A stretch of 64,000 bases of DNA from Hetaerina americana (GCA_022747635.1 JAKTNV010000061.1:2185501-2249500), one strand, 5' to 3'; counted from the first letter of the stretch, positions 11,401 through 24,024 are shown. Notes: generated by a model not told the origin, from the letters alone. Numbers and translations are program-made.

Positions 11401-12229
11401 TTTCTGTGATTTTCAATTTGAGATATCAGCGTTTGATAAGGACTGATTCCTTGGCTCGCTGTCCTTCAGTGTTGGTATGTTTTGCCCAAAGTCTGATACC
11501 GGCGATTGATCCATTCCAGACGATAGTTTCTCCCCAGTTATCGGCATCTATTGATAGAATGACTGATAAGGCGTGCGACAGCCTTAGGCATTGCGATGAC
11601 ATTATTGCCAGTAGATTTCTTCGGCTGCGGTAGTGATTTCTCTTAAGGCTTACCTCGAAGGCACCTCAACGCCTTCGGTAAACAAAACGTTCTCCCGGAA
11701 CGAGTTGCAGGCATCCGCCTAAAGAAAAGCGTCCGCTGGTGATGTGACCCGTATCTAATCGCCCTTTTCACATATACGAGAGATATACAGGCGAGATTAG
11801 ACTGTCTGGGCGGGCGAGCAACGGACCCACATGCCCGTGCACAGAGTGGGAGGAAGTTGACTGCAGGAAGCCCGAGAACCGGTTGCCTTGTTCCGACGGC
11901 TCGGGCTACGACGACTGAATTTGGGGATGAGCTCCTTGTATTGATACAATTCCATATCGATAATTTTCACTCGATCATTTTTTTCATAGTTTTATATAAA
12001 ATATTAATTTTCCATGCTTGATTTGATTTTCGTATTTAATTCTTTTGCTCATCCCAACTACGATGTTAACTGGCGGTTAAACTGCAAATTTAAAATATCC
12101 TTCTAAGTAGATATTCACGGATCACTGTCGCTGGGAGTAGATTTGAGGGCGATAGAGGTTTTTCAGGTTACATCTTCTTGACTTACTCAGGCCACTAGCC
12201 GTATGATATATTGCATTAACATTTCAACG

Positions 12230-12232
<3 letters not shown>
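11395..12232. other. no recognisable feature
   Basis: Mixed composition with a moderately GC-rich part at 11440-11900. A 75-aa plus frame (11406-11633) has no known domain. Confidence 0.4.
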
Positions 12233-12308
<76 letters not shown>

Positions 12309-12313
12309 ATATA
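12233..12313. repeat. (TA)n microsatellite
   Basis: An almost pure TA tract leading directly into the foldback element at 12314. Confidence 0.9.
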
Positions 12314-12727
12314 CACGAAATCCCGCCAAACGGCGAATAAATACTCATATATACAGAAACAGATATAAGGAAAAGGGATAGGAACACATATAAAGGACGA
12401 ACACAATAGAGGTGGGGAAGGCGGAATCGAACGGATCACAAGAGTAAAAATATTTCCTCAACCGGGACTCGAACACCGGATCTTTCCACTTGCCGGGCGG
12501 ATGCTCTTAACCACTTGAGCTATCGACGATAGTCAATTTACCCTGAGATCCGTGGGTCTAATATGTCGCCAAGCGCCCCGATTCTTTCAGCCAAGAGATG
12601 GCGTCAGGGGGCTATCTTGTGATCCGTTCGATTCCGCCTTCCCCACCTCTATTGTGTTCGTCCTTTATATGTGTTCCTATCCCTTTTCCTTATATCTGTT
12701 TCTGTATATATGAGTATATATATATAT
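12314..12727. mobile_element. foldback element with tRNA-like core, copy 1
   Basis: The left arm at about 12341-12442 and the right arm at about 12614-12716 are perfect reverse complements for roughly 100 bp (atactcatatatacagaaac in the left arm, gtttctgtatatatgagtat in the right). The loop of about 170 bp holds a tRNA-like stretch. The outer left end (cacgaaatcccgccaaacgg) has no partner on the right, where TA repeat and a mariner derivative begin instead. Related copies are at 13286 and 42975. Confidence 0.8.
12455..12540 (-). other. tRNA-like sequence in the foldback loop
   Basis: Reverse complement reads gatagctcaagtggttaaga (A-box-like) and then a B-box match, GTTCGAGTCCCGG. This is the layout of a tRNA or tRNA-derived SINE head. 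The ends do not form a convincing acceptor stem, so I call it SINE-like rather than a functional tRNA. Confidence 0.6.
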
Positions 12728-12728
12728 A

Positions 12729-13279
12729 GGGTTCGTCCGGAAAATAAGTGTACTGAGCTCAGGAAAAAAAATTTATTACACTTTTACATATCTTAAGCTA
12801 ACATTCCTCAAAATAGGACCCTTGTGAGACGATACACTTGTTCCAGCGGCGTTCCCATTCCTGGAACGCTCCCGCGAAGGCATCATCGGGAACCTCTCGA
12901 AGACTCGTCGTCGACCTCTTCTCTGCCCTCCACGAACATCTTGTGCCACCGAAAGATCATGATTCTGGACATGGCTGACTCCCCGTAAGCCTGGTTAATC
13001 ATACCGACAGTTTCGGTAGACGATTTCCCAAGCTTTACCGCAAATTTGATGGAATGACGCTGCTCCAAAAACTTCGGCATCGCGTTCCGTGACGTGGGTC
13101 GAGCGTGGAGGTTCGCGTTAACAGAGCTCCTCACTACACCGACTCAGAGCCGACTGCCTTTTTCAGCGTCGCTTGCCAACATACCCCCCTCCAATCGCAG
13201 CCCGTCAGAGCGGTGCTGGGCGCGCCTGGAGCGGCGCGCCCAGCCCAGGAGTCAGTACACTTATTTTCCGGACGAACCC
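12729..13279 (-). mobile_element. internally deleted mariner element (551 bp)
   Basis: The terminal inverted repeats match for about 28 bp (gggttcgtccggaaaataag at the left, its complement at the right). The left flank is TA; the right flank is tc, so one half of the TA duplication appears mutated. Inside, on the minus strand, lie an N-terminal and a C-terminal transposase piece with the catalytic middle removed. Such elements cannot move by themselves but can be mobilised by a related transposase. Confidence 0.85.
12786..13080 (-). pseudogene. mariner transposase, N- and C-terminal remnants fused by deletion
   Basis: The minus frame from ATG 13080 reads MPKFLEQRHSIKFAVKLG and then the helix-turn-helix-like segment ending FRWHKMFVEGREEVDDES, typical of mariner N-termini. 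A stop follows near 12883. In a shifted frame the sequence then reads VPDDAFAGAFQEWERRWNKC and GSYFEE, typical of a mariner C-terminus. The DD34D core that would lie between is absent. The ORF appears to extend upstream of 13080 (MRSSVNANL...), but this is outside the family pattern. Confidence 0.8.
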
Positions 13280-13285
13280 TCATTA

Positions 13286-13472
13286 CCATGGAAATATATA
13301 CTAGGAAAAGGGACAGGGAAACATAAAAGAGAAAAAAACAGAGGTGGAAAAGGCGAAATCGAACAGATCACAAATGCAAAAATTGTGCCCCTATTCCTTT
13401 TTCTTATATCTATTTCCATGTGAATGAGTATATGTTCGCCATACGGTGGGTTTTCGTGTTTGAAAGTTAGAA
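13286..13472. mobile_element. foldback element, copy 2, with shortened core
   Basis: Left arm at about 13296-13378 and right arm at about 13385-13470 are diverged versions of the arms at 12341 and 12614. The tRNA-like loop is missing. The right outer end (ttcgccatacggtgggtttt) is the counterpart of the outer end at 12314. It starts right after the mariner derivative, so copies 1 and 2 may be parts of one rearranged locus. Confidence 0.65.
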
Positions 13473-15120
13473 TTCATCATTACAACATTTCGGGTGCAAT
13501 ATGCATCTACACTTTATGCGGAAATAATTATTCAACACATTATTCTTCTAATAATCTCTTGAAATATACTTTATATCATGTTATCTATATCAGGAAAGAA
13601 AACGACTTATTTTATATCGGAACGTGATTTTGTAAAGTATTTTATTGAAAATATTTAAAAGAAACAAGAAATAATTACATGGATATTATTTTGATGAATC
13701 GATGCAGGTGTATCGATAATTTCGATTTGGTAGCCTTTGTTCCTGCGCGTTCCCTAGACTTCCGTTCCTTCCGCAGATTAAATCCAAATGTAACCAACCA
13801 TTCTTCTTCTCCTCCTACTTCCGTGTCATGAATTTCGAATGGAAATACGGAGGTAGGACAAAAATGCGATCCGGCCCACACATTGCGGCCCCCCAGAAGG
13901 CAAAGAGCGTTCAATCGGAGCGCGTCGAGTGCAACTCGGCGGTGCATTAAAATGCCAAGCGCACATGCAGGTTGTTCCGCAATCCGCGATAATGGCGAGA
14001 AGTGGTGGTTCTTATACTTTGGGGGTGAACATATTAATATGGCTCGATTTATCGCGGTAATGCAAGTTTGGCAATTTGGTACCTTTCTCGCGAAAAAATC
14101 GGAACTACTCCCTCCATGCGTGAACGTGAATTATTAATATTGTAAATGTGGAGTCGGAAGCGTGAAATTTAATAAAAAAACACGATTCATTCGTTGCTTT
14201 TAATGTTCGGTGCCGCGAGCCAACTTCATCAGCAAAATGGTAAGGTAATGAATCAAGGGTAGGTTTTCCCTTGTGTTTATATGTTTGTTTAAACAATATA
14301 AGTATTCTTTCAACTATCATGTTAATATAAGTGATAAAATTTTGCAAAGATCTGAAAGGAATTAATTTCCAAAGATAAAATTGTTTTCTTTGAATTAGTT
14401 TAAATTGATCAAATAAGTTGAAACCAATTTACTATATCTCTTGAAGTTTTCATGATCATATTAAATTGAAGTATTGATCACCTCTTATTTCCTTAAAGGG
14501 CTGATGACGTGGCACATACAAGCAGTATGATGATAAGGTTTTATTAGTAAAGAAATCCTCGGAAATGAATATTTTGAAAGGTATATTTTCATAATTATTT
14601 TTCTCTTTCAGATTTATTCAAATTTATACAAAAAGGACACTTTCGTGAGGTAGAGAAAATATTTCATGATTAAGGGTAGGATTCCCAACAAGAGTCGGGG
14701 TAACCTGAGGGATTCTGTCGCTCGTCTCCTTCAAGTACAAACTCTCTGAGATTTTTACACGGACTTTACTTTTTCTTCATGCAAAAAAAGAAAATCTGTG
14801 GAAACTTCACGAGACGGTTAAAACGGCAAGACGGACTTAATCACTTTGGTGAAATCTACGCGTATAGGGACCTGAAAATGTCGAGTATTGGGTAAAACCG
14901 GTCGTAGTTATTGTATTCAATGTTTCGCCATTCCCACAGTTGTTATTTCAAATTCAAGATTAGATTAAACCAAGTTAAGCCTGAAACCAATAATTTGTCT
15001 TTCCTTTTAAGCTTTCAACAAACAAATTGTAATCGTTGTTTGTTATGAGAATTTTCTTAATTTCAAAGAAACATCAAGCATAATAGAAGCTGTTAGAAAC
15101 TAGAAAAGGAAAACGAAACG
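13473..15120. other. AT-rich DNA with a small moderately GC-rich part
   Basis: Frames of 80-90 aa at 13675-14347 on both strands overlap one another and show no recognised domain. No repeat recognised. Confidence 0.45.
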
Positions 15121-16270
15121 CTTGGTAGCCTAGCCCTAGTTTGCCAGATGAGATGGGTCGCCATGAGTACCGGGGATGGTATGGCTGTGTGTTACCAGCT
15201 ATTGATATGGGGAAGAGTGAAGGGCAGAGGAGTCGAGGTGGGTTTCCTTCACTCGACCCGAACAGGCGAGCTTGTTTTACTTCTGATTATGTGCTCGCGA
15301 AATCGACTCTCCTCGACAGGCTGCATCCTAAACTTGCCCGGACCCACTATCAGTGAGTCACTATGCAAGACGTCTGGTTATGCACCCACCCCGCTATCCC
15401 AGACTTATTTCTCCTCTCACGTGACGTAATCGGCCAGATTAAGGTCAACAGACTAACAGGCTCTAGTGAATCTCACGCCGACCACGTTTGACGGTGTCCC
15501 GTGAACCTCCCCGCAAAGTTACTTGCGCACTTTTCGTTGAAGCGTACGTAAGGTCGCGTGCGGTGGACAGTCTATTTGGACAGGGCCTTCAAATTGATGG
15601 AAGTGAGAAAGACAGAGGGAGGGAGGAGGGGAATGGTAAATCCTTAAGCAGCACGCTCCTACGGACGCCGACAAGGAATTAGTTCCGCGTTTGGACTCCC
15701 AAACGATTTCATCGACTTCCGAAGTTCTCGTCAGTCGGTCAGTCAGGTGGGTTTTAGGATTGAGGCAATGGTTAAATGGGGGTGAGGAAAGCAAAGGGTT
15801 GAGAGGGGGCGTCCGAGCGAAGAACGTCAACAATGAAATGCTTTTAAGGAAGGGGGCACAGCGGGAGCCTCAAGTGGTGGCGGGGGTTGAAGCCCTATAG
15901 TCGGTAAGTTGGTTGTATATGCCCTCCGCCCGAGCGTAAATGGGTCCTGAGTGAGACAGTTAGGGGCGAGGAGGAGGGGGGTGGGTATTTGCGTGGAGAA
16001 AGGGGGGCCGTCTCCTTTTGTTTTATTTGCTCGCGGTTATCTCCCGGCGCGTGGAAACCCGTTTGTTGCATTTCCGTCCGTCGCCGACGAAACCCCCAGG
16101 GCGGGGGTATCTTGCGAGACGGAGAGGGGAACCCGCCCATTTCTTAATGCGCTTGACATTATCGTGTTGGCCTCATTCGCTTGGAGGTGTCCATGAGTCC
16201 CACTAACACGGGATACTTCCCGGTTACCACCCCCGTAGTCCCGAAAAATGAATCCATGATTCCGTTTTTT
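15121..16270. other. GC-rich island 2, unidentified
   Basis: About 1.1 kb of GC-richer, CpG-containing sequence with many overlapping short frames on both strands (longest 104 aa, minus, 15519-15833). No domain is recognisable and no frame stands out. It is a candidate regulatory region or untranslated exon. Confidence 0.4.
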
Positions 16271-16724
16271 TCGGATATCAAGCATTAAAAATTATATATT
16301 TTTTCCCCACATTCATTCACGTATTCGTCCATATTTATTATTAGCAGTGTTCGCCCGTTTCATGTCAGCCTTTGGATGAACCCAATTACTAAACACTGCT
16401 GCGCTTCTAGTGACCTCATACCAGCACAACGAAAAATATTCCAAAATACCATGCTACAGTTTAGATCACTCGATACGAGTATTTAGCTCTTGATTAGACG
16501 TAATTTCTATCTCTATAAATTCGCACCCAAATGCCAATTTTTCTACTCTCTCTGCTTCATTTTACCAGCATGCTTTCCCTAAGTCTTTTTGAGCAACCAA
16601 TTGTCTCTATCTTTACCTATTTTATGTGTAAACGAACAGGCTCTTTCCTTAGTACAGGAGGACAGAGATAATGATAAATTTTCAAATAAAATAGGAATTT
16701 ATAATCGGGCAGAAATTGAGACGA
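16271..16724. other. no recognisable feature
   Basis: AT-rich sequence without a supported element. Confidence 0.5.
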
Positions 16725-16790
16725 AGAGATGTTGATATTCTATCCAATCACATTTAATGTAATGTGATTGGATAGAATATCAACATCTCT
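16725..16790. repeat. perfect 30-bp inverted repeat
   Basis: 16725-16754 (agagatgttgatattctatc...) is an exact reverse complement of 16761-16790, with a 6-base spacer (taatgt). The stem is long and perfect for AT-rich background DNA. It is about the size of a short hairpin-RNA stem, but nothing shows transcription. Confidence 0.95.
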
Positions 16791-18859
16791 TAGTGATCGA
16801 TAGTGATGCCAATCGTAACTCATTCGAAAGATTTTGCTCATCGAATCTCGATAACCTCTTTGCTTTCAGTTTTTAATATCACATTATTGACGGGTTGATA
16901 TTATTAATCCTCTCTTCAGCTTTCTATTTCAGCCGATCACATTTGAAAGGCAGTTCCGCCTCTCTTAATTTCCCCTCTCCTTTTGACCTCCACACTCTCG
17001 CAACTCAAATGCGCTACGCTACGTTCGATGACAGATATTTTAAATTTCCGTCGCACAAGTCACGAAATCCGGCCCTAATTCGCGTCACACATCAAAACCA
17101 CCTTTCTTAGTCTTGAATGAAATTCCCATCATGTGTATTCCACCAACTCTTGCATTGAATTATGCAAAAAAAGTACTGAAATTTCGAGCAATGCTGTCCC
17201 TATTTGAAAATTTGTGTGCGAGCCCCACTATCAGCCCTTTCGGATTTTCTAGATTTGTGAGTAGATCTTATTAATTTTTCGACACTGCATACTTCTGTAT
17301 CGCATTGTGCAAATTAAGAAATAATGTCCTTTATCGGATGGTGAGAATGGATTCTATCATGAAAATGGATTATAAAGAGATATAGCTGCTCACTGCTTTT
17401 ACTTATGCTTACAAAATAAGAAAATGCTCTTAGACTACTTATAAGGAAATTAAGTGGTTACTTTTTCATCTTTCAAACAATATCAGAGTTTTTATAAAGT
17501 AGGGATGCAGCTGATAATGGATTCTCCTATTCCATTTTGTTAAATTGTTTCCCTTGAGTAAAATATTGGTAAAGTATTTGCTCACCAATTGATAGCGTAG
17601 CATGGGAACAAGTATATTTATTTCCATGTTGCCCAACTGAAGTTTCCCAATGGGTTAGGCTGATAATCCTAGTCGCGCCTCGGGCAAAATGATCCTTTGG
17701 ATGTTGTTTGCCTGGTAAATCTCATTACAAGAAAATAATGGCTACTGTGAATCGCAAACACACCAGAGACAGTTTTAAGGTCCTCAGAAATAGGGGTTGA
17801 AACAATTTGCCTGATAAATTAAGAGAAATTACCTTTTTTTGAAATTAATTCGTCCCAAAAAAAGTTTTTAAAAGTAAAACATTATACACTTAATAGAATT
17901 TGACGTGCGCTATATGTGATTCATTATTAACAAAGAAAGGAATAGCTACCAGGCAGCAAAAATTTGTCGGAAAATGTAGGTATTACAATGGCAGTAACCG
18001 CAATATGCAAAACGATTATTTCATGCCTACTCAATGTATATTTACCTTGTTGATTTAACAGCTAAAAGGCTATGTGCAAATTTGATGTGTAATACTGCGA
18101 AAGAGAGAGGCATTAATGTATTATGCTATCACCAGAGAAGTCAAAAATGTTATTAATTAGAAATAATTGGCTAGAATGGAGTACTACAAATTTACTGACG
18201 ACGTATTGTTTCCTTCATAAGTTGTTTTGATGTCGTTGCGTTTATAGAGTTACTCTGAGAAACTCATATCTTCGTGACTGCGAGTTATTAATCAGAACAC
18301 GTTACGTGTCGTGATTGATGTGTATTGTGATTAAATATCGTGATATGGGGTGCTTGAGTTGTGAGCGTGAAGTTTACCTTGAAACGCCATCTAGAGGAAG
18401 GTTTCTGTAAAATTGATTGGCACGGAAGGTTCATAGTTTGGCACATATTTTACGCCGATTGTGCGATCGGGTTTCAACTTTATTTTATTTCAAATACATT
18501 TTTCTACATCTCCACGAGCTAAAAGTTGCAATTATTTGTGTCATAGCATCAATATTTCATTATTTACCCTCAAATTTTCCGAATTTACATAAACCACTTT
18601 ATTATTTAATTATTCTTATGGTCACATAAGTATTTATACTCCTAATTTCAATGAATACTTAAAGAAATAATCTGTCCAGTTCTCATTGTGATAAACCCGG
18701 GGAAAACATTCCTGCAATCACTTGAAAATGTTGTAGTTTGCTGCGCTCAAAGTTGCCATGCCATTGTTTTTCATAACTATTGAAACTTTTTAAAAGGGAA
18801 ACTTCAAATACACGTACGATATTAAATAACACCAGTAGTTTACCATATTAGTTTTTCTT
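16791..18859. other. AT-rich desert
   Basis: About 2 kb with no supported gene or recognised repeat. Confidence 0.5.
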
Positions 18860-18980
18860 TGGACAATAGTACTACGCACTATGTAATAGTTTTTTCGTGT
18901 ATGTCCAGTAACTCCTTTTGACCAGCAGAATTTTTCAAACCAAATCGTGCCACAAATGGACTCAAATTTCTTTATTGAAT
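18860..18980. repeat. dispersed repeat of unknown class, copy 2
   Basis: Aligns in the same orientation with 4906-5030; the best block runs from tccagtaactcc to gtgccacaaatgga. The shared part starts near the acgca(a/c)tatgta region. Class unknown. Confidence 0.6.
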
Positions 18981-19389
18981 CTTTATTGAACTACCCACGT
19001 AACTATGTACGCTGGGACGAATTATGGAAGGTATTCTTGAGAATAAGGGGCAAAGAATTAGATTCATGGAAGCAACTGGATGAATGGATCTCAAAGAAGT
19101 GACCCAAATATTGCCCGTAATGCGATGTCAAGTTAGTGGGCTCTTTAATCTTCCCGACAGAAAAATGTTAGTTCTGGTCTCAACTTCGCGCAACAAACGT
19201 GCTCCCTGCTAACCCTGTAAAGTTGAACATATGAAGATGACTGTGGGAACAACGTTCACTTTCTTGTTTCATAGTGTCATGAAAATTGAACAGCAATACG
19301 AGATGTGTTTGAGTGGCCGGGCGTTGTGGTCGCTCCAGACAGTGGGATCGAAATCCCTTGGGTGTATTTGTTGCCGATCGAAGTCATTA
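18981..19389. other. no recognisable feature
   Basis: Mixed AT-rich sequence leading into a GC-rich island. Confidence 0.45.
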
Positions 19390-19800
19390 ATTTCCGCCGG
19401 GAGGAGTCGAGGTGGAGGCGGCTTGTGGGAGAGTGAGGGTGGGTGGGAAGGTGAGGGGTGGATCCCAATAATGCCGTCTTCCGCTGCGATTGGTCGAGCG
19501 AGAGAGAACGGGAGGGATGCAGGGGGTGAGTGGGTGGGAGTGGGGGAGATGCGAAGGGTTGGATGTGTATATAGTATAGCGGTGGGAGGGATTGGGGCCG
19601 GGGTGGGAGAATTGGCAGAAGGGGCAACACTCACGGAGTGCACGCGAAATTATCGATTAGCGTCGAATCGAGACGGTCTGATAATTCGTTCACTCACCCA
19701 TTTGAGGGAGGGGGAGCAGCGCTTTTGCAAATTCATGTGGAATGAGAGAGGACTTCGACTTTGGCGAGAGGGGTTGGGGGATGGAGCATAGGGATGGGGA
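19390..19800. other. GC-rich, purine-skewed island 3
   Basis: The plus strand is G-rich with GGGTGGG and GAGGG runs. A 186-aa plus frame covers 19231-19791, with pyrimidine-rich mirror frames on the minus strand. The Gly-rich translation has no recognised domain and looks compositional. A regulatory element or CpG island is possible. Confidence 0.4.
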
Positions 19801-22199
19801 CAAGATATGGGGTGTGGGAAGGGGAGCGAATGTCTGCCTCTCGCTATCTACAAACTTTGGCACTGTCTCGTGATCATGGTGTATCGATTATGGTGTTAAT
19901 CTGCATGGTCTCCTTAAAGCCGCCGCTATAATTTACATTCATATCAAGGAATAATTCCTCACTAAGCATACAGAATCTTCATCAGAAGATGCTATCGTAT
20001 CGACACGGAAATAAATGATGAAATCAAAGATATGAAACTAACTGGGATAACAAATGGCTTTGATCGATCTAAGAAGTTAACGAATTTCATTTTTAAATTA
20101 TATTAATCATATGCATGATAACACTCCTGATCACGTCCCAAGGCTGTGGCTTGTCGACTTTTTTGCAAGTGTGAACAAAACTTCACTGTATATGTGCTGT
20201 CATCAATGATAGTTTTAATAGAAAATAAATTGGCCAAAAATTGATCAGTCTAATGTAATTGCTCCTTTGGCCTTTGTTCTGGTTTCTTATTGCATGCGGA
20301 AAGGATGGCAATTGAAACGAATTCTTTCTGTATCCGATATATCTCTAATCTTTATCGTAATGTTTATAAAAGGAGAGAAGAGAGTGAGAGAGGGAGGAAA
20401 GGGAGACATTTTCCACGTGAAGAGCGATTAATATTTCGCATAATAAACGGCAGCCTCTCGTGTGTGTGTGCCTTGATTTTGCACTTCTCGCGGTAGACCT
20501 GTCGTTTTTTTTCCACATCCCATAAAAAGATCTTCTCGACTTCTTCAAATTACTCTGGCGCCTTAATTTGGTCTTCTACCAATTTGCAGTCTGTGGCTCG
20601 CCACACGGGCTTGTTGGTCTGGCCGGAGACCACATAGGGCATTAGCGAATCATGTCGAGGGAGTGCTTTGAAGAGAACGGAACGACTTGGAGTCAGGAAA
20701 GTTCATCAGGACATTCATTTATCTTTGCGCCAATTTGCTCGGAAAGGTTTTTTGCCACATTCTCCGGAAACTGTTGGGTTATAGATGCTCTGTGTATTAC
20801 ACAAAGGGAAATAATTATTTTTAGATTTAATCGGTTGAGTCAGGAGAAATTTCGTATTCTACGGTTGGCCCGAAGATATCGGGTCTGATACCTGTCATTC
20901 AAGCGTGAGACGCTGGTAAAAGGTTAAGGAGATTCGTTGGATTTTTTGTTAAAATCACGGATTATCAAATTCTTTTTTTATTAGAGGCGCATCTTTTTCA
21001 GTAAAAATTACTGCAACCTTATGTAGGCTTCTGAGTCGAGGTAAAAAATAATAAATCGCATTTTATGTGTATAATAATATGACATATGAATATTCAGAGA
21101 AATATTTTTAAATTATCGGCTGTTTTTCCATGATTCCTCTAAACTATGCCAAGTTTTGATAAGGTTACTTATATTAATACGGCAACAAAATGGTTTCACA
21201 GTTACCAATTGCTTCATAATGAACAGTTACATTATGGCTTCAAGTCAAAAACCTCTCCCAAGCTAGCGGCGTAGTTATACATACTATATGCCAACAAGTC
21301 GAATGTACTTCCTTATTCGAAATTCGCTCAAAAATATATCATTGGCAAGTTGTGAACCTATCGCTACTTGTATTTACCGGTTAAAAAATCATTAACTGCA
21401 TTAAACTCATGCACTAATAAGTGATACAATAACCGATAACTGTCATTTGGTTGGAAATATTCAGGAATAAATTATAATAAAACTCCGCTTGTTCTAAATA
21501 GTTATTCAAGTAATAATGGTGTGGAGGGCAATGAACCTATGGGTGTCATTTGGTGTTTTAAATCGATTCAAATATTCAACTCAGCAATAATTGGGGTTTC
21601 AATTTTTCCGGTGATCAGGATTGGTCTTTTTTTCCTTGGCTATTGTACCCTATGCCTCATAATTTTATTCTTCTTTGCCTTATATGGTCTTGATACATGG
21701 ATGGTCTGAAAATTTTCCGACTCAGAAAATTTCAGAAAAAATTTCTTGTACCTTTGTTAGGTCGGAAACGTTTTAGACCACCCTCGTATCTTTAAAAAAA
21801 AGTCCATTGCCTTATAGAGAGAAAGTTCAGACCGATACTTTGTGGCATTCCATTGTATTGCACATGGAAGAATCAACATAATTTTGCGTTTCCATAGAAA
21901 ATACTCGTATATTTGTTTTCATCATTTTACTTGAAGTGAGAGAGAGACGATCCCGTAAAGTAGTTGATCTAGGAAACCTCTTAAGAGGAGAATTTTCATC
22001 TTGACAAAAATAATTTTAGGAGTTATTTTCCTGAATAGAACTTTTAATGTAAGGTATGTTTTAGAAAAACTAATTACACTAATTTAGAACCCGCAAGACA
22101 CCATAGAATAGATAACTTTAAGCTCAAAGTGGAGTAGATTTAAAAAATTCGTTTTGGGCATATGAGTAAAAGACACATGCTTTAGATTTCATTGAAGCC
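19801..22199. other. AT-rich desert
   Basis: No supported gene. Frames at 20290-20888 and 21521-21709 are short and unrecognised. Confidence 0.5.
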
Positions 22200-23095
22200 G
22201 AAAACGTTCCACAAAGAAAACCAACCCAACTTGGATCCGCTCTCGGATCGGCTTCGCGCTGTGGTTAGACTTTCTTCCGTCGAAATTCATTCACAAACAT
22301 TTATGATGTACATCGATGGTGCCTCCCGTCCAAGAGCACCTTAGATACGAGCACCGGGCGCTGCGGGAAGATGAAGGGAATCGTTGTTAGTCGAGGGAAT
22401 GGCGCTCAGCGGCCAATTCCTCTCCCAGACGACGATGACATATATTGAAAATATTAATCCCCTCCCCCTCCCGGGAAATTTATTCCCTTTTCAACATTCT
22501 CCCAACAGAGAGCCAAGATTGACGACGCCCAACAATACCTGTCATCGTCCGAGAATAGCCCATGACGTCATCAGAATGGTCGCTCTGCTAATGGCCCTCC
22601 CCTCGGGGCCGTGCGACTAACAAATAGTTATTTAAGTAACCGTCCACGTGGGAGTTTGATTTGCGGAAGCCAGTGAGTCATTTTTAAGAGTTTCGCGCGA
22701 CGTAGCCAGCCATTTGATTCCATTAAATTAAAAAAAAAGAAATCGAACAAGATACATATTTATTGCGTCGTTCTCTCATTGACAATCGATTTTTGTTCAT
22801 TAAACACATCGATTTTTATATCCGCCTAGAGGTACGGCTGAGGCGGGGTTGTCAGTTGGGTTTGGCGGCTAATTTAATTTCGCGAGTCAGTCAGTCGGCC
22901 CACTCGTCTTGCCCGCCTTCCCGAGTACTCTCCCTTTTCTCACTAACGATCGCCCGCACCCCTTCCCCGGCCCTCACCCCCTTACACCCAACCACCCACC
23001 CCTCGTCTACCTAACCCTCCCCCCCAGGCTGCCGCCTCCTCCTGCGATGTTCCGAGGTCTCCTTGACCCCAAGGGGAACGATTGTATTTCGTAAC
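22200..23095. other. GC-rich, pyrimidine-skewed island 4
   Basis: CpG-containing DNA at 22200-22620 and a C-rich stretch at 22900-23060 (ccccttccccggccctcacc). Frames of 60-83 aa have no known domain. It may be regulatory. Confidence 0.4.
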
Positions 23096-23938
23096 CGTTA
23101 TTGGGGTCGTGTTGCGATGTATTGGTATCGTGAAGAGCAACAGGGGCGAGTGATCCCCAAGCGTAAAGCATGAGAATATTTCTTTTGATTAGTATTTAAA
23201 ATCAATAGCAATGGTTAAATTCTTAACGAACAGTTATTACCCTTTGCGTAATCCAGGAGATTAAGGGGGAAATGCCTGGAGCTTTAAATAATTGAGCCAT
23301 TTTTCCAAAAAAGAAAGTATCAGTGCCTTAGAATTATGAGCAAATAAAATCAATAATAACGGTTACATAACAAACTACGAGCTCTTACGGTTGCTCACAT
23401 TTAAAAATGGTTTGAGAAAAATGCCGTTTGCTGTAAGTAATCGATGAAAGCGCTGGGGGGTGATTGTGAAAGGAATTAAAAGCTCCCTTTTATCCCCACC
23501 CCACATCTTGAACGAAACGATTGCCGCAATTATTTACAGTTACAATAATTTTCCCCCATTCTCTTAATAATAATGTAGAAATTACACCATTGATTACCAT
23601 ATTGATGGTCATACACACAATTAAATGAAAAAAGTAAACTTTGGAGAACTATCAGGAAAGATCATGAGATTTTTAATTGGCCCAATAAAATCAATAGGGA
23701 TACTTGATTCCAAGAAACTGCGGAAGATACAGCAGCAGTAACCTTTAACGGAATCATTCGCTAATTGTACATCAATCGAGCCAATTAATTTTTACTCTCT
23801 GTAATTGTTGCACAGGGATGCCTGCTTTAAACGTCAGAGCACTTCAGAGATTCAGAGAATTGTGGCATATGCCGCGACGGTAACTTCAACGGAGTCATCC
23901 CCTGATGTACGTTGAGATTTAGTGATTTCAGGGTGATT
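23096..23938. other. no recognisable feature
   Basis: AT-rich sequence, no supported element. Confidence 0.5.
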
Positions 23939-24024
23939 AGTTCATTCGCCTGGACTGGCATTCGAACCCGGATCCATTGATTTTCGTCAGTGTGCTTTAA
24001 CCAATTTAGCTACCAGGGCTTCCT
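23939..24024 (-). mobile_element. tRNA-like SINE head (family 3)
   Basis: Reverse complement reads gccctggtagctaaattggt (A-box-like) and then a B-box match, GGGTTCGAATGCC. This is the head of a tRNA-derived SINE. The body beyond it was not matched to the other families. A decayed tRNA pseudogene is the alternative. Confidence 0.6.

Noticed and set aside
19231..19791. 186-aa plus-strand frame as a gene
   Set aside because: Gly/Glu-rich product without a domain; explained by the purine-rich composition.
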